Positions 1 to 12,870 of a stretch of DNA of 64,000 nucleotides are shown piece by piece. The stretch spans positions 37,675,406-37,739,405 of the forward strand of contig JAPFBE010000002.1 in NCBI GenBank assembly GCA_034336665.1, written 5' to 3'. The notes under the pieces are model-generated. The model saw only the letters and a list, made by a program, of their open reading frames with translations, was not told the DNA's origin and did not search any database. The translations under genes were made by a program, and so were the position numbers. The number at the start of each line of letters is the position of its first letter. The first letter of the stretch is position 1. Source of the DNA: Luscinia megarhynchos (lineage: Eukaryota; Chordata; Aves; Passeriformes; Turdidae).

Positions 1-3000
1 AGATAAGTATTAATGGGCTTTTTTAAAAGATAGAAGACTGAGGAAATGAAATACTGATAATATGTCTTTTGTCCTTTAAATAAGAAAAATAGTGTATCCA
101 GAAAAAACAGAATCCCTTTTTCTTAGACATAAAGCTACAACAATTACAGAAAAAAAATCCTACGTGCACGTTGTTCTCTCATAATTCCTAATAAGACTTG
201 AAAGCATAGTTTGAAATTCTGTATTTTTGGTAAAGATACAATAATCTTTGCAAATTCATGGCATTGTTACATATTTGATGGAAGGATCCTCAGACTCAAT
301 ATTATGAGCATATGGCTTTGGCATACAGCTTTGCTTTGCACAAGGAATATTGCTTCCATTGGTCAAACAATGATGGTTTGATGACAGCAATGGAAAAAAC
401 ACAACATGCATACATAGCTCACTTGAAATTTTAGTTGGCTGGCATACACAACTCTACCAAAAGAAAAGAGGACTCAGTGAACAGAATGATATCTGAGCTA
501 ACCAGTCAAATAACAATGATTTTTATAAATCACCACAACAACAGTGTAGGTCCCAACTCCCTTTTCCCAGCAGAAAAACCATGTAGAACAAATCAAGCAA
601 GCAGAACCCTCACAGCTCCATTACTGCTGCACCTGCTAAAGCAAAAGTAGTCCAATTTTAAAAAGCCTGTCTACTACAGTGCTGGCTCACTTTAAATCAG
701 TGTTAATATCCAGGTCTTCTTTTGGCTGCAGTCAGTATTTTACTGGCATCACAGAGATATACCTTTCCTACATAACCCTTACAGTCTGAAATGATGTAGA
801 CAATCCTTGTTAACACCTTATGGGCAAGATAAAGCAGTTCTTTGTTTAAGCCATTTATCTGAACACTACACTCCACTTCTTATGAGGGGATTTAGCCCCA
901 AAGCTGCCTGAGTGCCTCTGTTTATCAATTCCAATATGTTTAATTAAAAAAAAAGACAAAGTATTGTATCTCTTCTCATGAATACAACTGGTTTTAAGAT
1001 CATAGCCAAAGGATATCTTTTGAGTCAAAGCTGCGTGTGATCCTGCTGAAAGTCATAAACCTCCCTGGCTTTAATGGTTCTGCCAGAGTGCCCTTATTTA
1101 GCAGCTATGAAAGTGTAAGGCAGGGGCACTTATTGGGAAGCAAAGTTTGTATGTGCCTCTGTTCAGCTGAAGTGTGCCCTTGCCTCAGCATGGCCAAATT
1201 GGTCTCCCTGCATGTCAGCTCCTCTCTGCCTGCTGGCACTGACACTGCTGTGCTCCTCAGTGCTGCTGCAGTTTTGCTGCTCCTCCTTCCCCTCCTCCTC
1301 CTCCTCTCCCTAGAGCACATGGAACACAGAGGAGATGTATAATTGCAAATGCCTCTAACCCAGGTTGTAAAAGGCACAGAGCAACCAAAATCCAACTTAA
1401 GCACGACACAGAATACAGGTCCTGGAGCATTTTAGAGCCTGCATAAGAAATCTCACCAGGCAACCAATTCACAGTGGCATCAGGGGTAGCTTAGCTGGTA
1501 AACTGCCTGCTCAAGACAAAGGAGAAGCTGAATGAATTGTGGTCACAGTTAACACTCTAATAACTAGCATTTGTAATAGCCTGACAGTACATTTAGGGCC
1601 CTAGATTACCCCCTGGAGGTACCATACCAGGCTGCCAACACCAAACTTGCTAACTGCACCTTGGCTTGGCCACAATCCCTGAACAAGAAGACTGTGTATT
1701 AGGAACTAACTGTACCTCTGGGATGCCTGGTGTGCTCCTGATCCTTGTCTGTTCATATATGATGTAATCTGCTTTTTGGCCCTGCTCCCTGTGCTCCAGC
1801 TTGGGGGAAAAGCAGCTAGGAGAGTTTTCCTTCTTGCCTTCTGATGTCTGAATGCAAGGTCTAAAGGCAAGCCGTTCCCACAAGGCAGGTTGGAGTGCTT
1901 CTTCCTGCTACCCTCTGTCCCAGAATGCGGATGTATCACTTGAAAAGGGTCCAGCCCTTGGAGCACATCTTTTCTGGACCTACACATTGAGGGAGAATAG
2001 CCTCAACACTTGCAGAATTAGATTTTTTGAATAATAAGTGAGACTATGTTAAATTCTGGAATGGAGTTGGGGAATCTGTTGACAAAGAGACAAAACTGAC
2101 ACAAAGAAGAAGGATACAGCTAATGTATTCATAATTCAAGACTTAGCTATCTCTCCTGGGACAAAATGAACATGAAACTACCCAAAGCAAAAGAAAGAAG
2201 CCAATTTGCATAGTAAGAATGGGAAGAGCTAAGTGTGCAGTAGTGTGTCATACACTTTCAGGGCTCTGGTTGAAGTGTGGCATGCTGTTTCTATTGGAAG
2301 TTGCCGATTTCAAGTTCTTTATGGAAGAAAAGAGTAAAAGAAGTGGCAAAAAAAGGAGAGAGGTATGTACAGGGACTTTTTTTTTATTTTCCCATCTACA
2401 ATCCTCAGCTTGCAGACGAACTTTCTGCAGTGACATGTGCTCATTCCAAACCTCACTTTTGCTCCAGACTGGGAGTAACTTGGCCACAGATCAAGCAATC
2501 AAGTGCACTTTCATTAATTCAGGGCTGAGCTGTCTTGCCATCACTTCCAACCTTGTCCTCTGTCACAGAAAAATTTCCCCCTACCCACATGCCCCGGGGA
2601 GCACAAAGAAATTCTGCTTGGCACCAGGGAGGATTCATAAAATTAGAGTCCATGTTCAATAAGCACAATGGAGTGGAAATGGCCTAGATATATTAGTAAC
2701 ACTGCCAATATAGAACTTGTGGAGAACAGCAGCTTTATCACTCTGAAGCAAACAGAAAAATCTGTCATTAGTGGAAAGGTCATCATGTTGTCTGCAGAAT
2801 GAGGAATGTGACAAGTCAAACAGCTTAGCATTTTGAGAATGGTGCTCAGGAGATGATGTGTCTGGCATCCAACAGTGTTGTTGTTGCTGCCTGTGGTTCC
2901 CACTGTGGTGCTGGCATCACTGCTCCCCTTTTCCCAAGATGACACCACGAGAGAGGCTTGGAGAAGACAGTGGGTGACCAGGATAACACCCCTGGGTGAG

Positions 3001-3219
3001 ACACCTCCAAGATGACTAGCACAGCACATTGCACAGCAAAGGGTCTGTTGGTGTGGTACTCAGTAAGGACATCAGCAGGAGCTCACCTCAGCTCCTCTGG
3101 ATGTGTAACAGGCCCTTATGCCCACAAGATACTATTTAGATCTACATTAGATCACTTCATTGCAGCTGGGGCCTCAAGCATGTAAATTGCTGCAAATGGG
3201 TAATGCAGAGAGATTCTCC
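1..3219. other. Gene-free stretch
   Basis: I see no exon, RNA gene or recognisable transposon. Open frames up to 147 codons exist on both strands but lack family resemblance, splice support or shared boundaries. A pyrimidine-rich CTCCTCCT run lies near 1280..1310. Confidence 0.6.
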
Positions 3220-3871
3220 ACAGGTCCATCCTCACTGTGTGTTGATGGCAAGTTGACCATGAGCCAGCAGTGCCCTGGCAGCCAGGAGGGCCAGCCCTGT
3301 CCTGGGGGCATCAGGCACAGCATCACAGCCAGGCAAGGGAGGGGATTGTCCTGCTCTGCTCTGAGCTGGGGCAGCCTCACCTCCAGTGCTGGGGCTGGTT
3401 TGGGTGACACAACATAAAAAAGACATTAAACTATTAGAGAGCATCCAAAGGAGGGCAACGAAGATGGTGAAGGACCTTGAGGGGAAGCCATGTGAAGAGC
3501 AGCTGAGGTCACTTGGTCTGTTCAGCCTGGAGAGGAGGAGACTCATTGAAGTTACAACTTCCTCATGAGGGAAAGAGGAGGGGCAGACACTGATCTTTTC
3601 TCTGTGGTGATCAGTGACAGGACCCAAGGGAATGGCCTGAAGTTGTGTCAGGGGAGGTTTAGTCTGGGTGTTAGAAAAAGTTCTTCACTCAGAGGGTGGC
3701 TGGGCACTGGAACAGGCTCCCCAGGGAAATGGTTATAGCACCAGCCTGACAGAGTTCGGAAGGGCTGGAAAATGCACAGGGTGTGATTCTTGGAGTGGTC
3801 CTTTGCAAGGCCAGGAGCTGGACTCAACAATCCTGGTAAGTCCCTTCCAACTGAGTATATTCTATGATTCC
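3220..3871 (+). mobile_element. CR1 LINE 3' fragment (5'-truncated)
   Basis: About 650 bp of the 3' end of a chicken-repeat-1 non-LTR retrotransposon in sense orientation. The frame at 3386..3568 contains IQRRATKMV followed by [13 protein letters not shown], the conserved C-terminus of the CR1 reverse-transcriptase protein (ORF2). The 3' UTR follows, with the CAGAGGGTGGCTGGGCACTGG block, and the copy ends in CCCTTCCAACTGAG and TCTATGATTC, the classic CR1 terminus. The reading frame breaks after the ERRR motif, and part of the segment before CACAGGGTGTGAT is missing compared with the consensus as I recall it. It is a dead copy. The left edge is approximate. Confidence 0.9.
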
Positions 3872-6800
3872 ATTATCTTTTCCATGTATATAAAATGGAC
3901 CCTCTCTGATCTGGTAGGATTTTGCACATCATTTGTGTGAGTACTCATGACTAGAGCAGAGACCAGAACAAGTCACAGAAGAATCACTTTCTCATATGCG
4001 ATTCAGTTTTCCTCAGGTTGTTCTCATTCTCATAAAATAGCCTTTAGAATTCTAATTTCTGTTCCATTCTAAGGAATCAAACTAAATACTTCATGGCTCA
4101 TGATACTCTGTGGCTCGTTTTCCAACCACTTGCTATAACAAAAATAGGGATTTGTTTTGGATGGGTTTCTTCTGTAATTGTTGAAACTGACACCTTTAAA
4201 TAGTGGGTACACCAAAACATCAGTCCTAAAGTAACTCCTTTGATAATATCATTTGCAGTGTGGGGCAAACATCTCCCAGCTCCAGCCCATCTCTCCTGCT
4301 TGTCTGCATGATTACCCTTAGCACCTCCAGGACCACCTTCTTTTCAGCATGTAGGGCACCAAAATACCCTGCCTTGTCACCATACAGGTTTATTGACAAA
4401 TTAGAAAATTGCAAAATATGTTATGGGGATCGATGAACACATCTATTTCATGTAGCCCATTTCTTCTCTCCTAGCTAGTCCCACATGGACTGTTTCTCTG
4501 GAAATGATACTGCCAGTGAGGGCCACTGTGCAATGCATCTGATGTCCTGATAGTGCACACTCTCATTAGGCAAATCCCAAGGATAACTCAGAAGCTAATG
4601 AGAATGGTTTACAGAGGCATTAACAAGGTCACTGATAAGAATATAGTCACAAATCACCTAATTAGGGAGGAGAAAAATCCAGGCAAGCTCTATTATATTT
4701 CTGTTTTACAAGTGAGTTTCTGCAGCCATCTGCTAGCTATTGCTTCTTTCCCCTACCTGGCTGCCAAAATACCTCTCCCAAGCCTTGAGGCCTGAGAAAA
4801 GAGGAAGGAGCAGAGAGTCCTCCTGAACTGTGGCATTTTGATCCAGTATGGAAAAACTAATTTAGGATTCTGAGAGTATCTCTTCAGGCCTGCTTCTTTT
4901 GTACCTGAAGGGTTGCTCACATCCCCCTACTCTGCCGAGTCGAGTCTCATTCTTCACACATTTTGTGTCAAAGGACATTGATGGGGGTGTGGCACTCACT
5001 GCACTGAATGCAAGCCCCACAGAAATCAAGATAATTATTAATCAGTTTTTCCATAAAATTGAACCTCAGTGTAAGAGAATTAGGGTCAGTGAATATCAGT
5101 TCTGGCACCATTAAGAAATTTTGATTTCTCTGAGTTCTCTTTGCTTGGTTAGAACCAGGACAGAAAACAGACACACTGGTATTCCCACAAGACAGAATAA
5201 AGTTACATTTAAGTTTGATGAAATGAATAGGATGGAACCTAACACTGACATAATACTGTCATTTTACAGGAAATATAAAGTTGACATAATCCATTTCGAT
5301 TTAATCAAATGCTCTATGAGGTCAAAATAAAACCCACCTTAACAGCATGAAAACAAAACGTTTCAATTTAACCATGAGTTTTTAACTTAGCTGAATCAGC
5401 ACCTTTTGAAATTTAAAAAAAATTGCTTTTATAAAAGTTTTGATGCTACAAAGAAATGCAAAATAACAAAATATCCTTCATCTACAGCTGTGCTCTAACT
5501 ACTGACTTACTGTTTATGAGATTTATTCTACTCCTAATAATGAGAATTTACCTGTTAAAATATAAACTACTACAACTTGATTCTATGATGGGTTTGTAAC
5601 ACAAATAATTTGTAAAATTGAGATAATGTATTCTATATATAGTTCCAATAATATGTATGTACAAATACAGAATACTATAAATAGAGAACACACATATTTA
5701 TAATAGTTGTACAAATCCTAGACCAAAATTCTTACATAAGTTATACTGGCTGTGTTTATATAAAAGCAGAATATATATGCTGACTCTAGGAGAGGACAAA
5801 GCCTTGAAAGCAGAGATATCATACAACCACAACATGGCCTTAGGATAGAAATTTATTCCCCTCTCTATTAATTCACTAAATACTGCTCACTCTTGCTCAG
5901 TACAGCAAATTTCCCCACTATTCCCCATCTAGTGAGGCAACTTCATTCTCTGCTGGCACTTTCAAGGTTACTCTCTGCCTGAACAAATGATACCCATGCT
6001 GTTTTTTCCTGACTTCGACAGAAATCATCTTGTCCTTCATGATCTGTGTGCAAATGTGTGAGCACTAATAAATAACAGCACTGCTCATTCAGACAGTGTC
6101 CTTCACAGGAGCACTTTCCAATCCAGCAAAATTAACAACAACATCAAACAAAACCCTTGCCAACTGGGATATAAAAGCTAAACCACACACTGACTGCCTG
6201 AGTAAGAAAAGAAATCAAGGTAAGGAATAAATGTGGCAAATTTATTCATACATTTCTGAAAAAAAGATTAAGTGGAGATCTTTTGCAGCCTGGTAGCAAA
6301 CTGCATGGGGAGCCAGGCTGGAATACTATATTTTTTTGAGTGCCCTGGCTTGGGTCCCCCTACCCACATAGCCCCACATGTGGACTTGTTGGTGGCAGGG
6401 AGTTTCCCTAAGGGAACAGAGGTTAGCTTATCCTCTGGGTAGCCAGGGAAGCACAGATACTGTCCTGAAATATTAAGTCTTGCTCTCAGGCAGCTTTTAA
6501 GCTCTGCCTAGAAGGCAGGGAGGGGAAAGGAGCAGGGACCAGAGCAGGAGCCAGTTGCTGAGTCTGCTCAGGTCCTCAAGAATGGACTGGGTGGGTGCTC
6601 AGCTTGGTATGGGCACCCCAGAGGCTCAAGCAGACAAGAGCTCTCAGCAGCTCCTCCATACTTAAAGTCTGACTCTGCTTCTGGCTGCACCAGAGCTTTA
6701 AAACAATAGGGAATGGAAGTTAAAAGCTATCAAGAAGTCACCAATTCAATGTTAGCACTACTTCAGAGCCAAAGTTCCAACTGAAATCAAAACAAATCAG

Positions 6801-8866
6801 TAGTCTGAGAAAAAAATCTGGGTGTTTTCCATTTTCAAAGATCTCTATGCCTCTTGGATGAGCAGTACATTTAAACTGCCAACTACAGTAGTTAGCTGGA
6901 AAACTGTAGAGCCAAAGATTACCTTTAGAAAAATGCCAAGTGCCACAGGTAGTGCTGCTCAGAGCTGCAGTGGGTCGGTGGAGTCTCAGCAGCCAGAAGT
7001 CTCCACTGCAGCAAATATTTTGGTGATAAATGAATAAACAAGGCAGCCAGCACAAGACCCTGAGTGAAGCCCATCAAAAGGAAGTGCTCAAAGGGAAACA
7101 CGAATGAACAGCACCTTAAGAAAGCACAAAACATAAAATAACAAACCGCAGACAATCCTGAATGTATTTTGGTGCTAGTCTTGAATGTCCCTCTCTCCAC
7201 TCCCACTGATATCACAAAATGATACAAGATACAAAAGCCATAAAAAACATGTTCCAAACCTGTGGCCCAGCTTTTCCAGCCACTGCTGAGCAAGGGCATG
7301 CACCCTTAGGGAGGGGAGGGCAGGGGGATGCAGGAGGCAGCTGGAGGGGCCCTGCCATTTTCAGGGAATATATCAGCAGCAGCCTGCTTGGCAGACTCTA
7401 AGACACCAGGCATATGCATACACAATTCTGCATATTTCTAGTTCAAATTAAAAGATGAAATAAAGTAGGAAGTGCAGAACAAGACAAAGAGTGAGCAATC
7501 ATGCCTGACAGCCACAGGTTTGTGGAAACATCATGAACTGCTGCTCCGAGCTGCTTGCGGAGGTTGGCGCCCACGTCCCTTCATTGCTACCATGCAGCTC
7601 CCATCTGATTAATTTCTGGATGCCCCATCTATGCTCTGCAGTTTTAAAGAAAACTGAAGCATATTTAGAGGATGGAGTTCCTACTGATTTTGTCAAAAGG
7701 CCGAACATAATCTTTTGGAGTTTGGAAAAAGCACCATTGTATGCTGGAAAATTCAGACTCTGGTCTCTGTTCTTTCTTCTCATGAAAATCAGTGCATGTG
7801 CCTTGGTGCTTCCTATAGGGGCTGCATAATCAAAGTTTTTGCCTGGTTTTAGAATACAGATGTCTAAGCCAAACAAAGAGTCTTTATGGTGCTTTCTTGG
7901 TTTTTTCGGTTCTCTTTTGCTTTTCTTTTTTGGCATAAACATTTTAGACAATATTACCTGCAAGACCGACATAAATAAGACCTTTCTCTTGCAGCTGGCA
8001 TACAATAGAAATTATAGATTCTGATTTAATCTGTTTGTCTAACTTGCTTGATTCTAGTTAATCAAGTAGAAAAAACCCAATAATAATAAGTTGCATCTAG
8101 AGCTTCAGTCCTTCCAGCTTACTATCTTCTCTCTTTCTAAAACAGTCACTTATTTATTCCAAAAGATACCTTAAAGTTAGAAGGAAAATATATTAATTTC
8201 TCCTGGATCTGAAGAAAATATACATTGACAAAACCTTTGCCAGCAGGGACAAATTCAGATTGCACATTAACCCTAGGCTTTAAAAACACTGTTTAAAAAA
8301 GGGGATGTAATGTTCTTCATGTGTGAAAAACACCCTATTCTTCAAGCTGAATCATATTTCTTTTCACAGGCAGGTCAATATTTTATCTTGATTTGCCATA
8401 TTTAGTGTTCCCAGAATGAAAGTGGGTAAAATAGAAAATCTCCTAATTGTCACAGATTCTGTGCGAAGCCACAATGGCTGTATGTCACCTTGAAAAGCAG
8501 CTTATCCAGTACAAGAGACCTGCGTTCACAAATTAATGTAAATTATGTGAAAGCACCAAGGAGTGGAACACAGGGCTATTATTCGCTGAAATGAGTCACT
8601 CACAGTATTGCTGCTGGAGTAGAGCTCAGAAAAAAATCCCTACTCTTCAAAATCCCAGATTTGGTTTCATTTTACAAAGTACTGTAATTCCATTTTCTAA
8701 TGAAAGTAGATTTGGCCTTCAATTCATTGTCTCACCATATTAAAAATTGATCAAACACAATTTAAATTAATATTTTAGTCCTTTTTTCCCCATGGCCTTT
8801 TCTTTCTGAAGGTAGCTGCACTCGGGTGTCCCTCACAGCAGCAGCATCCTGCAGGCACTGACCCAT
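3872..8866. other. Gene-free stretch between CR1 and LTR
   Basis: Contains the candidate element at 4541, an A/T-rich zone at about 5350..5800 and a more GC-rich, possibly repeat-derived patch at about 6280..6710 that I could not assign. The longest minus-strand open frame of the left half, 8005..7499 (168 codons), has a lysine/arginine-rich N-terminal segment but no recognisable domain. I do not call it a gene. Confidence 0.55.
4541..4725. promoter_or_regulatory. Candidate conserved non-coding element
   Basis: Non-repetitive sequence with CTCATTAGG, GCTAATGAG, GCATTAAC, CTGATAAG and CCTAATTAGG, a cluster of homeodomain- and GATA-type cores. Inferred from texture only. Confidence 0.18.
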
Positions 8867-9195
8867 TGTTGGATTCTGCTGGAAACCAGGGAAAAAGCAG
8901 CCTTGAAGCCTTGAATTCCTCAGGCTCCACAAGGACAGGAAGTTATAACAATGACTATGCACCTGCAGGGTGCGTGGGAGCTGTGTGTCTCGTGATATTT
9001 TGCAGAAAGCATGTTTTCAAAGAGGTGTTGCCTTCTTGGACCAATGAGTCTTTTCTATTTTGTTTTTCATGTGCTACCCTGTAAAGTGTAGTGTTTCTTT
9101 GAATAAAGCTCTCTCTTCTCTTCTGCTTCTCCATTGCACGAGGAGCTGTGTTGCTTTATTCTTTTCACCGCTCACCTATAGCATAAAATGCAAGG
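8867..9195 (+). mobile_element. Probable solo LTR of an endogenous retrovirus
   Basis: LTR-like layout in one orientation: a TGTTGG start, a CCAAT box at 9041..9045, an AATAAA poly(A) signal at 9102..9107 in the context GAATAAAGCTCTCTC, and then a GT-rich stretch (GAGCTGTGTTGCTTTATTC). This resembles the R/U5 part of avian ERV LTRs as I recall them. A 9-bp direct repeat, CTGACCCAT, stands immediately before it (8858..8866) and at its end (9196..9204), like a target-site duplication. No gag, pol or env sequence is seen nearby, so it would be a solo LTR. The weak point is that the 3' end does not show the usual CA. Confidence 0.5.
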
Positions 9196-9814
9196 CTGAC
9201 CCATGCAGGCTTTGGGAGCAGGGAGATGTGCAGGCAGAGCTCCTGCTGGCTGAGAGGGCTGTGGGAAGGGCCCCACACCCATTCTGTAATTCTGTGCCAG
9301 AACATGTGTGGGCTTGTCCTGATGTCATCTTGCCTGGCGGGTACAGCTTGCTGTGAGCTCCCTGCCCTGAGGAATGCACAGTTCCCAGCCCACAAGGCAT
9401 CTTACAGGGCTTTGGGCTAGCCTCCTTCATCCCGGTGCATGACAAAATGGGTATCCAGATGAGCTCAGCCTGGAGTTTCCCAGCATTTCACAGGGCTTTG
9501 TCTGCTGAGCACCAAGCTCAAAGTTCTCCCAAGTTCCAGCCGGTCAGGTACATCCAGGAACTAAGGCTTCTTGTGTCCAACCTTATATTAACTCCACATG
9601 GTACATATATCTCCCCCCACCAAATGAATTTTGTCTTTTTCCCTGAATTATAAACAGTGGGAAAATGCTCTGGTCACAGTAGAGTTATGCTTTGCAAATG
9701 TTCTGTTATTCATGTTCCACTGTCACCTATCAAAATTGAAATGTCTTGGAGCTTCATGACTGTATGCAGCACTCAGAGGCTGCAGGAAGTTTTCTTCACT
9801 CTTCTCTTTAGAAA

Positions 9815-10337
9815 TTCAAACAGCTGGTAGGGTCCCACCTTGAGTATTGTGTTCTTTGGCCCCCTCACTGCAAAAAGGACATGGATGTGCTGGTCTGTGC
9901 CCAGAGAAGGGCAGTGAAGCTGGTGAAGGGTCTGGAGCACAGCCCTGTGAGGCAGCTGAGGGAACTGGGGTTGTTTATCCTGGAGAAAAGGAGGCTCAGG
10001 GGAAACTGCATTGCCCTCTCTAATCACCTGAAAGGAGGCTGTAGGAGGTGGGGCTCAGGCTCTTCTGTCACATCTCAAGTGCAAGGATGAGGGGAAATGG
10101 CCTTCAGTTGTGTCACAGAAGGTTCAGATTAAATATTAAGAAAAAAATATTCACTGAAAGAGCAGTCAGGCATTGGAATAACTTGCCTGGGAGATGGTGG
10201 AGTCACAGTCACTGGAACAGAAGAGGCATCTGGATGTGGCACTTGGAGCTACAGTTTAGGGGTGACTGTGGTAGTGTTGGGTTCACAGCTGGACAAGATG
10301 ATCTTGAAAGTTTCTTCCACCCTTGATGATTCTGTGA
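9815..10337 (+). mobile_element. CR1 LINE 3' fragment (5'-truncated), second copy
   Basis: About 520 bp in sense orientation. The frame at 9881..10090 contains [14 protein letters not shown] followed by [16 protein letters not shown] and LSNHLKGG, the C-terminal end of CR1 ORF2. The 3' UTR follows, including CACTGAAAGAGCAGTCAGGC and GGAGATGGTGGAGTCACAGT. The copy ends CTTGATGATTCTGTGA, close to the CR1 terminus. It belongs to a different CR1 subfamily from the copy at 3220. The sequence is diverged and interrupted and not capable of movement. The left edge is approximate. Confidence 0.9.
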
Positions 10338-12659
10338 AAGACACACTCTTTAACTGGAAATGAGACAGAGTTTATTAAGCATGATTTGTCATGCTCTTGT
10401 AAAAACCACAAACCCCAAGTTCTGTATCAGCAAAAATTTAAAGTCTATCCGGACTTGTAGCTTCTGCCCTCATCAAGAAACACCTCCATGTTGGTCTCAG
10501 TCTTAAATGCTTCTACCCTTATTTTAGGATTCATATCCTAAGGCTATTCACTGCCTCTTCATGGAGTAGCTATAGATCAGCCTCTGACTTTATCTCCTTT
10601 TTTTGTCTCTCCAGAGCAGACCTTGCCTCTGCTCTTGCACTTGGACATGTCAGTTCTGGGTCAACAGGCTTTTTTTTTTTTGTTAACTCTTACCAAATTT
10701 TGCCTCCCCAGATCTTCCTTCTGGCCCCCCTTTTTAATTTCTGTGTTATTGTATTTAATTTTAACTTTATATGATTCAGCCACGAAAAAGAATTTTACAG
10801 TATTATCCATAAGATAGATATTTCACAAAATAAAAAGCTAAAATGCATTTCTCAGGAAAAAAAAAATGTTCGAAGATGGCATGGTCTCTATTTAAGTTAT
10901 TTGCCATTTTTAAAATGCTTTTTCCTCTGCTGCAAAAACTTCACCCACTCTTGTATTCCAGCCCACAACCACTGTGAATAGTTTGGAGCACCCACACACA
11001 TGTTCAACTTCCACAGGTCTAATCACAGAGTCCTTTTCACAGCAATTTTCAGATAAACATAGATGGGAAAAAAATAATGAAAATTTGAAAATCAAGGTCG
11101 ATTCAAAGTCCTGAAAATTTCCAGTTGGTTCTGCAGAAGTTGAGTCAGGCTCGACCATGACACAAGCACTGCCATAGGGATATCGTGCTGTACCTGCCTC
11201 CCTGCCAACAGCTGATGGGACTTTCCAGTCTTTGATCTTTGTGCACAAATCCCTCTGATATTGCTGCAAACAGCTGACATCCATGAGTCCAGGCTTGTTA
11301 TTTCTTTTTTATACCCTAAACTGTCTTATCTTTTTACCAATGAATGTAGTTTCACACAAATCAGCTTAAAAAGTAATGGCAGCCACTCTTGCACAGTGGG
11401 AGGAGAAATGAAAGATAAGATAATTTTTCTTCTATCTGTCTTTATAATGACCATGAAAAAAAAGCCTCTGAAATTAGTTGAATGAATCTTGGCACTTCTT
11501 TCTTGGCTGAGATCATAATTTCATGGTTAATTATTTTGTATCTAAATTCTCTCTGCTTGCAGCTTCCATGAACTTTTATTACTTTAGCAATATTCCTGGT
11601 TATCAAAAGTCTCAGTTTCTGTTTACCAAGGCAGCAATACCCACACTCAGAACAATGACTTGGCTTGACTTTGGACTGTCTAAGTTCAGGGTTTCTTTTA
11701 AGCACACAAGACATCAGGTGGGGTTAGTTACATACCTTTTCTTTTCTAATTGCACTGTAGCTATTGAGCAGCATTAGTTCAGGAATCAATGAATTTTTGT
11801 TCCTCTTACTTTCTTGTACAGTAACTTAAAATTAAAATCTGAGGAACAAGTTTGGGAAGTATCTGTCTCCTCTTTGTCTATCACACCGCCAGCTGGGCTT
11901 TGCCCTTCCTAAAATACCTTTTTCCCCTCTATGGATGGGAGATCCAAGTTCAAAATTTTGTGCAAAACAGAATTAAATACTTGGTCTGGGAAAGTGAAAG
12001 TGTGGGGCTTTCCCTTTAAGTACTTCAGATATGTACTATTTGCAGTATTTTTTTTAAGTAAAAAGTGCCTGGTAGACCTGTGATTTTAAGTTGTGTGTAT
12101 CTAAAACATTGCAAGGAGAAACTTATATTTTCGTGTGAGTACTAATGAATAAATGTCAAAATCCACTTTGCACAACAGCTAATACAAATGCTCCCCACCC
12201 CAGACTGATTTTGCTTTTATTAAATCCCGGTTCAATGAAGAAGGAATAAAGTTTTTTAAGTCCAGTAATTTTCCCCTTGCCTCATTCAGAAGTGCTTTTT
12301 CTCCTTGGCATTACTACTGACTGTGTTGTTTCAAAAAAAATAATTGTCAGTGTGGCGACAATACTACTGAGTATCTGGGACAGGACCTTGCTCTTGAGTG
12401 TTGCTCAGGAAGGGCTCTTACAGTTTCAGGTGGGTTCAGTTCGTGGCTGAATGTGGGTCTGGCTGCAGGCCTGTGTGGCCACAGGCACTCACTGACCTTC
12501 AGTGGCTTCCCCACAGCTGCTGCCCTACAGCTCTTTCTGCGTTTACAAAGAGCACAGGTCAGCAATCACAGACTGGTGTCCCCCCAGCAGAGGCAGCTCC
12601 CATTTATCCTTGACTTTGGAGGGAGCTGAGGGCACTCCATGCACTGCAGGTTCAGAGAG

Positions 12660-12870
12660 TTAATGAGCTTTCTGCGTGATTTACAAGAGAATATGTTTAT
12701 CAGCACTTGACACTGCCCCTACCGCGCACACTCCTGCAAGAATTTGTGTAAAAGTTCCTTGGTCGCTGTCAGGCGCCAGCAGAGATTGTTTTGACAACAC
12801 AGCTATTCAGGCTGATTCCCCCAAATGGAAACATTTCACAGCAAAGTTGTTCACGCTCTGAGTGAGATTT
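12660..12870. promoter_or_regulatory. Candidate conserved non-coding element with retained CpGs
   Basis: Within a CpG-poor region this patch keeps several CpGs (CTACCGCGCAC, GGTCGCTGTC, GGCGCC, CACGCTC) without being a CpG island. It also has TTGTTTTGACAACAC, a short inverted TTGT/ACAA pair. Retained CpGs outside islands often mark constraint. Confidence 0.2.

Noticed and set aside
1487..1498. TAGCTTAGCTGG, an exact match to the tRNA internal promoter A box
   Set aside because: No B box (GGTTCGAnTCC) at suitable distance downstream, and no acceptor-stem complement or cloverleaf could be drawn.
9773..10027. 84-codon minus-strand frame
   Set aside because: Antisense reading of the CR1 element.
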